From the NCBI GenBank assembly GCA_022592435.1, contig JABYQS010000753.1, positions 1 to 14,173 on the forward strand: 14,173 nt of DNA, given 5' to 3'. Positions 7,023 to 14,173 of the stretch are shown in pieces (within the stretch, counting starts at the first letter, position 1; each line of letters begins with the position of its first letter). The stretch comes from Cerioporus squamosus. Its lineage: Eukaryota; Basidiomycota; Agaricomycetes; Polyporales; Polyporaceae. Below the pieces are notes generated by a model. The model saw nothing but the letters and a program-made list of their open reading frames with translations, searched no databases and had not been told where the DNA came from. A program made the position numbers and the translations under genes.

Positions 7023-8036
7023 ATGGCCTCTTCCACTTCTTTCGGTTCCCTCTCGCTCGCTCTCGCCCAGGCGATCACCTATCTCACTCGTCCTCTCATC
7101 GCTCGGTACTCCGCGACTGCGATCATCAAGCTCCAGGTTGCCCTCGAGAGCAATCTGACGAAGCTCTTCACACCATCGTGGGACCCCACCGAGCCCCTTC
7201 GTGGCTCTGGCCGTCGTTGCCTCACCCTCACTCCGGCTGGTCTTCCCCCTCGAGCAGTATACGATGCATGCAAGACCGCGAATATCGAGTGGTCGCAGTG
7301 GATCGCGCTGCTCGGCAACGTCGAGTTCGACCTCTTCATTGACCCCGGTTGCGTCTCGGTTCGCTTCGGCAACTGGGATTCGGGCAAGGTCGGCAAGTTC
7401 TTCACCATCTGGTCGGAGGATACCATTGCCATGATCGAGCAGAAGAAGGCGGCCGCAGAGAAGGAAGCGCGTCTGGAGGCCGAGCTGAAGGCCCAGGCTG
7501 CCGCCCGCGCTATGTCGTGCAAGCCCGTCAAAACTTACGCCCAGCAGCTGCTCGAGGCTGACCAGGACGACGAACTTTTCGCTCTCATCGCGGACGAAGT
7601 TCGTGAGCCCACCTGGCTCACTCCCATTCTCTGCGAGTTCCCGTCGGTCCCCTCCCCTGAGCGGTCCATCACCTCCTCACCCATGTCCACGATCTCCACT
7701 CTTTCTTCCCATTCGCGTTCGAGCTCCTCCAGTTCGAGCTCCGGGTACACCTTCTCTTCCGTCGAGAGCGGTGAATCATACAGCTCCTCCTCGTCGACTA
7801 TATCTCAGTCGTCCTGCGCTGCCTCGCCCACGAAGGTCAAGCTCTCCCGTCGCGAGCGCGCCCGTCAGGCTCGCGTCTTCGTCGACACCACGAAGACGGC
7901 GGTGACGAACTATGACGGTGGCAAGACGACCGTTCTCACCGGGGGCGTCATGCTTGGCGGAGGCCAGAAGCCAGCTGCGCCCGCGCACAAGAAGGCGAAC
8001 AGCTCCAGCTCGGACTGGCGCTCTCTCCGCGCCTAA
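7023..8036 (+). CDS. BTG/Tob (anti-proliferative) domain protein
   Basis: Single-exon gene of 337 residues. The BTG domain spans about residues 10-120. It shows an N-terminal helical part (LIARYSATAIIKLQVALES), then box A features W53DPTEPLRGSGRRCL, equivalent to the WYPxxPxKGSGxRC motif of BTG/Tob proteins, and FDLFIDPGCVSVRFG at about 102-116, equivalent to LxLWVDPxEVSYRIG. In animals such proteins recruit the CCR4-NOT deadenylase (via CAF1) and restrain proliferation; a similar role in fungi is inference. After the domain come a charged helix rich in Ala, Glu and Lys (136-165, probable coiled coil), a Ser-rich disordered stretch (about 201-268) and a basic patch (SRRERARQAR). The start context GCCATGG is strong. 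Codon use is strongly GC-ending, suggesting good expression. The intronless structure is unusual beside its intron-dense neighbours. Confidence 0.85.
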   Translation: MASSTSFGSLSLALAQAITYLTRPLIARYSATAIIKLQVALESNLTKLFTPSWDPTEPLRGSGRRCLTLTPAGLPPRAVYDACKTANIEWSQWIALLGNVEFDLFIDPGCVSVRFGNWDSGKVGKFFTIWSEDTIAMIEQKKAAAEKEARLEAELKAQAAARAMSCKPVKTYAQQLLEADQDDELFALIADEVREPTWLTPILCEFPSVPSPERSITSSPMSTISTLSSHSRSSSSSSSSGYTFSSVESGESYSSSSSTISQSSCAASPTKVKLSRRERARQARVFVDTTKTAVTNYDGGKTTVLTGGVMLGGGQKPAAPAHKKANSSSSDWRSLRA

Positions 8037-9043
8037 GCGCGATAACCCCTCCTTTCAGCTTCGATTCTTGCTCTGGACGAGATCCACGACCTCTGACGTG
8101 CTCCAGTCACGCTCCTCACGAAAATCTACGAAACCCATCAAGGCCTCGCATCATACCCTACACCTGCGCGTCGCGCGCCTTATTCGGCTCTTCTCTTCCC
8201 CGCTGTCTCCATCATTGCTGGTCGAATGTGTAGCATGAACTCCTCCCTGTGTCGAACACTCCGGACTTTCGGTATATCTATATCACTAGGCATTTTGTAA
8301 TACCCGCATTCACCTGTCTTCATATTTTGCATTGGTTTGTCCACTTTGTATATTCGTAACCTTATGTAGCCGTCGCCTGTAGTATAACAAAGCTGGTTTG
8401 GAACTCCCTACTGCCCACACTTGGCTCCGACAAGCGTGCTTGCGCGATGAAGTAAGTATGGTATGCGCACACGGATTTGTGACGTCAACCTCTATGGACA
8501 AGTGGATGCATCAGAACTTGGGTGCTGTGGATACCTTCACCGGATACAGTACTCATGCGAAACAGATGCCTCTAGATCTGCTGTTGGGAACCTGTCCCCG
8601 ATGCCAGTCGAGACCGCGTTGACCCCGGTTTGTCGGACAATACCTTCGACGACGCTCCTCGATCGCCTGAGGAGCCCGGCGCGAATTGTCTTCGCGAACA
8701 GGACTAACAGGAGAGGCAGGTCACTGGTCCATGCACACAGCAGCACGGCGATCGTGTGCCATGCCATAAGCTCGAGGCGGTAAATGAACAGCTTCAGCCT
8801 CGTGCGCACTCCAGTTTTTCGTCGCCGCTGGGAGCGGGAACTTGAGGACGAAGTTGAAGACCCAAGCTGTGTACATGTGGGGTGTGACAGGGTAACGCTG
8901 ACAGCGCCTGACCCACTTCAACTTGCAAACCTGCCATATATGGGGCATGTCGTCATTTGGTGTACTAGCCGCAGTGGTGCATCGCTGTGGATTCGAAGGA
9001 GTTGGTGGCTAAATAGCATCATGCTCTCCTCGCGAGCCCGGAG
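8037..9043. other. Intergenic region after the BTG/Tob gene
   Basis: The first 300 bp are T-rich and are probably the BTG 3' untranslated region. The remainder, about 8400-9040, has short overlapping open frames on both strands, none longer than 107 codons and none with a recognisable motif. The third copy of the TTGACCCCGGTT 12-mer is at 8619-8630. Confidence 0.45.
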
Positions 9044-9050
9044 TATAAGA
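9044..9050 (+). promoter_or_regulatory. TATA box of the small gene at 9177
   Basis: TATAAGA about 130 bp before the ATG at 9177, followed by a pyrimidine-rich leader. This is the clearest core promoter in the window that is not attached to a known gene. Confidence 0.5.
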
Positions 9051-9176
9051 CTCCCTCAGCCATAGTTCACCGCTCTGCAAAGATCCAGACCGCAAAGCGT
9101 CCCCCAATACCGTCCAGCTCACCTTCGCGCACTCTCTCGCCGTCAAACTCATTCTTTTCGCCTTCGATAACACAAG

Positions 9177-9516
9177 ATGACCGCACACCAGGATGTCCAG
9201 TCCATCGAGGACCGCAAGGCACGCTACTCGAGGGAGCTCGCCGCCTATACCCTCCGGCAGTGGGACCTCGTGCGTCAGGCGATGGAGGACGGTTCCGCCG
9301 GGGCCGACAGGGCTACTAACGAGTCTTCCCAACGGGAGAGGTCGACTCCCGTGTCAAGAGATTCGTCGAGAGTGCGCTCAGGTGCGTCTGGTACGAGTGG
9401 CCGAAGAAACGAAGCATTGACGCTTCCCCTCTACAGGCATTCATGCTCACGATTACGCGCAGAGTACGCACCGACAACTGAACGGCGGATGCGCCGTCAC
9501 CGCTGGAAACGCGTAG
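9177..9516 (+). CDS. Hypothetical small protein (unrecognised)
   Basis: I do not recognise this protein. A TATA box, CT-rich leader and favourable ATG context (ACAAGATGACC) support a real start. The N-terminus is MTAHQDVQSIEDRKARYSRE followed by LAAYTLRQWDLVRQAMEDG, a charged, probably helical segment without signal peptide or membrane segment. Model A uses one intron at 9382-9436 (55 nt, GTGCGT to TACAG), giving 94 residues ending at 9516. Model B adds an intron at 9270-9340 (GTGCGT donor, perfect TACTAAC branch site at 9314-9320, GAGAG acceptor). That shifts the frame to VDSRVKRFVESALR and then runs on into 9437 and beyond. Without an intron the frame stays open to 9737 (186 codons), but the downstream composition looks non-coding. 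I could not choose between these models from sequence alone. Confidence 0.4.
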
Positions 9517-10706
9517 CCATTTGTTGGCCATTCGAGGGGAAAGGTGCGTTTCACCGAGGCCTTCTGTCAGCTATGGAGTTCAATGGATCCACGCGCCAGA
9601 TACCCCACTTCGCACTAATATGTCGTCACTGGCAGTGCTTCGCATGCATGACACCACGGACATCGGTGTCGCCCTCGCTCATCCGCATATCGTCGTTTCT
9701 AGGCACGAACATTAGATCAGCCTGTCAATTTGTATAATAGTCATAGTTCGGATGTACGTCTAGTGTGTTGTAATGCGACCGGTGGAGCCCCTCCACCCAT
9801 TTCTCGATGTATATGTTTGTGCCGGTTTGTCGTTCGATGCTGCAGACCGGCTGTAACCCACGTACAATACTGAGTATTTACACTGACTGACTCACCATGT
9901 ACGTTGCAGCCTGAGAGGGCGATGGGAAGTGCTGGTATAATTATGGGCATGTTGGCTTTGTTGCCGTGCTTGAGGATGTGTAGCGCTGATTCCTAGTCTG
10001 TGTTGTGTTGGTGTTGCGTGCGGGTCCGCTCGCCGAGTCCTATATTGACGTCCTCCAGAATGAGACCTATGGGTGTGAATGTCAATCTATAGATGCAACA
10101 ATGTACGAGCGGTGCGAATCCTTGCGTTCCAGACTGATGCTCGTCTGTCGCGTACAATGAGGACGCACGACTTGATAGCCACGAGCTGACAATACGCGCT
10201 TCTCTGAACCAATGGTTAGTATGTATACCTGCTCACAACTCCCCTTGATGGCCAGAACGCCGGCGTATGCGGTGAGTGCAACCCGGCTATTGTTCCGCGC
10301 AATCGTTGGCCATGACGGACACCCCTCTCGGAGCAGCAATGATGACATGCTTCAGGGTCTGCACAAACAATCCATCGATGCTTTAATGAACTACGCACTC
10401 GGAGTTGACGTTGGAGGAGGAGGGTGAAATGGGGGAGGGTCATTGCAGCGTCGTTGCGCTCAACTTGGCGTTTGGAATCCGGAGTCGTTCACTCGATCGC
10501 CCCAGCTACACGTGGCTCGACTAGATAAGATATTGGCGGCAAGATCTTGGCAAGATCAGTCACCCGTCCCCAGCCTTTCCCCAACCGTTTCTGTGCATCC
10601 TCCGGTTTTCCGTTGCTCTACACCCACTCAATCCCCACCCATATCTTCAACGTCGTGTGCGCCGCCGAGAACAAGAGACCCTCTCGCAGTCCTCTCTGTA
10701 GAAACG
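9517..10706. other. Region upstream of biotin synthase, with unidentified minus-strand fragments
   Basis: About 1.2 kb without an assigned gene. The plus strand close to 10707 is CT-rich and presumably contains the BIO2 promoter and leader. The minus strand of about 9740-10380 contains several protein-like segments (for example VALTAYAGVLAIKG, LVAIKSCVLIVRDRRASVW and NMPIIIPALPIALSGC). They are separated by possible GT/AG introns, a TACTAAC branch site and some stop codons. I cannot name the product; it may be an unrecognised or decayed gene. Confidence 0.3.
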
Positions 10707-12221
10707 ATGTTCAGACTCATCTCTACTACACGCCTCTCGGTGCACCTCAGGCGCGCTCTTGCAACCCATGCCTCTTCCCCGGCAAGCCCTCCAACGCGTC
10801 ATTCCTGGACCAAACAGGAGATCCAGAAGATATATGACTCTCCTCTCCTCGACCTTGTATTCCGTGCTGCTTCCGTGCACAGGCAGCACCACGATCCAAG
10901 CAAGATTCAGCTCTGTACGCTGATGAACATCAAGAGTGAGTCCTCGGCCGTGTCATCCCAAGAATTAAACTGAGACGCGTCGTAGCCGGCGGCTGCTCTG
11001 AGGATTGTAGGTCGAATTGTTGTAGCATTGTATGCGACCACCTAAACACCGACCACAGGCTCCTACTGCTCGCAATCCTCTCGTTACTCAACTCCGACGA
11101 AGGCGTCTCGCCTCGTCGATATTGAACCTGTCTTGGAAGCTGCACGGAAGGCGAAGGAGAATGGGAGCACGCGCTTTTGTATGGGAGCCGCGTGGCGTGA
11201 TCTCTCGGGTCGGAAGCGCGGGTTCGAGCGTATCCTGACTATGGTACGGGAAATCCGGGGAATGGGCATGGAAGTCTGCACGACGCTCGGGATGTTGACC
11301 CCGGAGCAGGCGCGACAGCTCAAAGAAGCGTGCGTACGCCTGTCACCTTTCCGTGTCACCTGTTCAAATGCTTGATATCACAGGGGTCTCACTGCATACA
11401 ATCATAACCTCGACACCTCACGCGAATATTACCCCGAGGTACGCCGCCTTCTGCCGTCAGCTGTCGGAACGAATGAATACATGTCCCCAGGTCATCACCT
11501 CGCGATCCTACGACGACAGACTGGATACCATATCCGCAGTTCGTGACGCTGGAATCAGTGTGTGCTCGGGAGGCATCCTTGGTCTCGGTGAGTCCGACAA
11601 GGACCGTGTTGGCCTCATTTGGGAGGTGGCAAAGTGAGTCCATATTCGCATAGGTTCCTTGGAGTTCGGACGTTCACCCGAGCATAGCATGCCCGAACAC
11701 CCGGAGTCCTTCCCGGTTAACGCGCTGGTCCCTATCAAAGGAACGCCTCTAGAGAACAATGAGGTACGGTGGGTCGCTTGAACGTCAGGAAGACCATTCT
11801 TACACGCGCGGTTGCGATAGCCGGTCCCATACCAGACTATTCTCCGTACTATTTCCACTGCTCGGATCGTCCTTCCAGGGACCATTATTCGCCTCGCCGC
11901 CGGCAGGCAGACGCTGGACGAGACGCAGCAGGCCATGTGTTTCATGGCTGGTGCCAATGCCGTTTTCACGGGAGAGCAGATGCTGACCACGCCTTGTGAG
12001 TGTGGCATACACTCATCTTCTTGTCACTGACTCAGCGCGTGATGGCAGGTTCACCGTGGGACGAGGACAAGGCCATGATGGGACGCTGGGGCCTTGAGGG
12101 CATGGGCAGCTTCGAGCAGCCCAACGTAGCGCGGAAGGAAGGTGCCAGGCTGGAGGAACGCTCGGGGACACAACATGGAGCGCGTCTGGAGGCTCCCGGA
12201 GAAGTCGAGACAAGCGTCTGA
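10707..12221 (+). CDS. BIO2: Biotin synthase (radical SAM), mitochondrial
   Basis: Converts dethiobiotin to biotin by inserting sulfur, the last step of biotin synthesis, normally in mitochondria. Eight exons: 10707-10935, 10986-11006, 11059-11329, 11384-11438, 11491-11633, 11688-11763, 11821-11995 and 12049-12221. They encode 380 residues, close to yeast Bio2. The N-terminus ([20 protein letters not shown]) is basic and acid-free, as in a mitochondrial presequence. Then follow [20 protein letters not shown] and the radical-SAM cluster motif Cys80-X3-Cys84-X2-Cys87 (CSEDCSYC). The predicted [2Fe-2S] ligands Cys124, Cys157, Cys217 and Arg289 have spacing close to E. coli BioB (97, 128, 188, 260). 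[30 protein letters not shown] and [14 protein letters not shown] are also typical. All seven introns are 50-57 nt with GT/AG ends. No other biotin gene was recognised nearby. Confidence 0.96.
10986..11006 (+). other. 21-nt micro-exon of biotin synthase
   Basis: Encodes GGCSED within TGGCSEDC. It lies between introns 10936-10985 (50 nt) and 11007-11058 (52 nt, GTAGGT donor). The second cluster cysteine, Cys84, is split between this exon and the next (T/GC). Confidence 0.88.
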
Positions 12222-13671
12222 AAACTGCTTCGAACGCCGTGCAACGGATGTGTCCATAAGTGCAAGGCGAGTTAAGCCATGTATGGACAGGTGTCGAGCG
12301 TAGGCAGAAGAGGTGTAGAAGTGGAGAAGCCAACGTGAGCGGTGTCGGCCACAGTCGATGTCGTCCAGCAGAGAATTTAACTTAGATCTGTTAGAGGCCG
12401 CTGATAGCAGTGTATCGTTAGCCGGTTAGGATAGATTGCGACGGACATGGGAGATTTGCGTGCAGATCTAGGCCGGGCTTCATCTGGATTGCGTCCCGCG
12501 ACGTCTGGTGTATACGTGCCTTGCAAGGATCTTCCAGCAAACAAGTTCGAGTTAGCCAAACGCGTCGACAGTGCCTCTTCGAGCGCCCAGAGTTGCCTAT
12601 TCTGGTGACGGTCATTCCACCCGCAACATCCGAGGTCCGCCACGGTGGTTTTGTTGCCCCTGCCCTTCAACGGCATCTATCCAACGTCAGGAACGCCAAC
12701 CCTGAAGCTGTACCCCTCGTTGTGCATACACTCGGGAGGCCGACAACCGCGCCCTGGGTGAGTCCTATCCCCCACGCCTACTAAGGACAGATTGCTCGAG
12801 ACCGTGGAAGCTCACGGCCCCACGGGCATCTGACCACGAACGATGCCTGCGAAGGAAACGCGGGGCTCCAAGTCGGGGAGCTGGCTGCCCCGCACCCCGG
12901 CCGAGGTGACGGATCGCAACAATCTCCGGCCTTGACGCGTGCAGATGCAGCGATGAGATAGTCTTGCGAGGAAGTCGGAAGGATGCCAGACAGCCGCAGA
13001 CGGCCAGACAATGAGTAATGGTGAGCACAGCATCTTCTGGAAAGCTATTTTGACTGATTGGTGCACGCGTCGAGTCGCAGGCTGAGCTTCCTGGACTAGA
13101 GTGCCCCGCCGTCGGACTGGCTGTCCGTGCGCGCAGCGGTGGGGCAATCGTGCAGGACCTGGGCCTGGAAAATGCGACAGGACACGGACGGGACATCATT
13201 CGTCCACAGCAGGCCTGCACAGCTTCTGTGGCTTCTCGGAGTGCGCTCGGGAGCGTCTCAGTGCCTGCGAGAGCGGTCGATCGGGAGCGTCAACAAGTCC
13301 GTCCGTGATCCTCCTGGGCCCCCTTGATGCGGCTCTTTTGCAATCCTGAGCCGCCAAGGCCTGTTCCGAGATGCCCAAACCCATCGGACATTGGCAACAC
13401 GTCGCTTCGCCGACGAATGACCTCTCTACTTCGGCCCTTATCGCGTCTGGAGCAGTCGACCCAGTCATGTAGGCATACCATTTGCCACTGGCGCAAGCAT
13501 CCCTGGCGTCCTGAGCCTGAACACAGGACCCGAGCGTGTGCAGTCTTCGTACCACCTGCGTCTATCCACCGAGGGCCCTTGTCAGCTCCGGCCACCCTGG
13601 ACTCGGCGGTTCGTCCAGTTCCGTAGAAAAGGCGGCGCTTCTCCTGCCCCGTCCACCACGATTTTTCGTTC
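12222..13671. other. Unassigned 1.45-kb region with protein-like fragments
   Basis: No recognised gene. On the plus strand a coding-like frame at about 12521-12757 reads ERPELPILVTVIPPATSEV and then HTLGRPTTAPW just before a GTGAGT donor. Another at about 13080-13316 reads LPGLECPAVGLAVRARSGG. These could be exons of one unknown gene, but I found no consistent chain of frames, introns and start codon. Minus-strand open frames at 12765-13220 and 13196-13673 overlap them and are equally unrecognised. Confidence 0.3.
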
Positions 13672-14173
13672 ATGGCGCTTCACCCCCTGCACGCCCCATG
13701 TCTGTTTCAGCTCCCACTGCTCACGGCGCTCGGAATGGCTTCCTCCTCCAACAACCCGGTCTACCCCCTTCCTCCCGCTCCTCAACCCACCTCTTCCGTC
13801 GCCAGGCCTCCCCGTGCCTGTCCCCCTGAAAGGTACGTCCGCCAGCCAGTGTTAGCTCCTGTTTCGCTTACCCCGTAGTCCAGATATGTGGCCGCACAAG
13901 CGCAGTATGTCTACTATGGCATTGTTTCCAGATTACCTATGGTGGCGTGGGTGTTCTCCTGCCTTCCCCTGTCCTGAAACCTTACGCCTCTACCGACTAT
14001 AGCCGGGTTACGCTTACCGACTATAGAGGCCGCGTCCTCCTCGACACTTTCGTCCGCCCGACGTGAGCCGCATCTCGACATCCGCAGCTGACCTGTCCTT
14101 ATTGATGATGCGTCCGAAGACAGCCGGTCTGCGACTACCGAACGGAGACAACAGGGCTGCAACCCCACCATCT
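13672..14173 (+). CDS. REX4/ISG20-like 3'-5' exonuclease, 5' part, cut by window edge
   Basis: The right edge encodes the first half of a DEDDh-type RNA exonuclease domain. The clear part is SRVTLTDYRGRVLLDTFVRP (about 14005-14052). A 67-nt intron follows (14053-14119, GTGAGC donor, GAAG acceptor), then TQPVCDYRTETTGLQPHHL, which runs to the window end. These match the segment around VSLVNYxGxVLLDTFVxP and VxDYRTxxTGI of Rex4-type enzymes, which process rRNA precursors in the nucleolus. Upstream, a 46-nt intron is likely at 13833-13878 (GTACGT to GTAG), preceded by Pro/Ser-rich sequence as in basidiomycete members. The start codon is unresolved: the ATGs at 13672, 13698 and 13735 lie in frames that do not all join cleanly. 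The first exonuclease motif (D-x-E, usually in DCEMV) is not visible where expected, near 13882-13930. The family call for the 3' portion is good; the 5' limits are tentative. Confidence 0.6.

Noticed and set aside
11006..11058. Non-canonical GG-AG intron or inserted G in biotin synthase
   Set aside because: Shifting the donor to GTAGGT at 11007 gives a normal intron and the exact CSEDCSYC motif.
11764..11875. A five-residue deletion in biotin synthase if the intron ended at 11878
   Set aside because: An intron at 11764-11820 restores [20 protein letters not shown] without any loss.
1..14173. CRISPR arrays, bacterial operons, prophage or plasmid features
   Set aside because: No spaced direct-repeat arrays or prokaryotic genes; spliceosomal introns in nearly every gene show a eukaryotic nuclear origin.

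Overview
The window looks like nuclear DNA of a basidiomycete fungus, most likely an Agaricomycete. Genes are compact and intron-dense. Introns are mostly 46-61 nt with GTRNGT donors and YAG acceptors. The products are eukaryotic housekeeping proteins whose closest match by motif is fungal. I worked out exon structures by hand by joining conserved protein segments; nothing was searched against a database.

Layout: (1) 1-637, +, the 3' end of a class I histone deacetylase (Rpd3/HDAC1 type) running in from the left edge. (2) 820-1284, a complete non-autonomous DNA transposon with 15-bp perfect terminal inverted repeats and an exact 8-bp target duplication, i.e. a hAT-type MITE. (3) 1432-2601, +, the XPA/Rad14 nucleotide-excision-repair protein. 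(4) 2943-4356, +, a peroxisomal acyl-CoA thioesterase (TesB/ACOT8 family) in ten exons, ending in the peroxisomal signal SKL. (5) 4750-5193, -, ribosomal protein eS27 (RPS27), convergent with the thioesterase. (6) 7023-8036, +, an intronless BTG/Tob (anti-proliferative) domain protein. (7) About 9177-9516, +, an unrecognised small gene with a good promoter. (8) 10707-12221, +, biotin synthase (BIO2/BioB) in eight exons. (9) About 13672 to the right edge, +, the 5' part of a REX4/ISG20-like 3'-5' exonuclease.

The genes are an ordinary mixture with no obvious shared pathway: chromatin, DNA repair, peroxisomal lipid metabolism, translation, mRNA turnover or growth control, biotin synthesis and RNA processing. 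I did not find a new multi-gene system. The most distinctive items are the intact MITE, two very small internal coding exons (9 and 21 nt), the ATG-only first coding exon of RPS27, and single-base reading-frame breaks in XPA and the histone deacetylase. The breaks look more like sequence errors than real mutations. Two stretches, about 9740-10440 (minus strand) and 12380-13670, contain protein-like fragments I could not identify.
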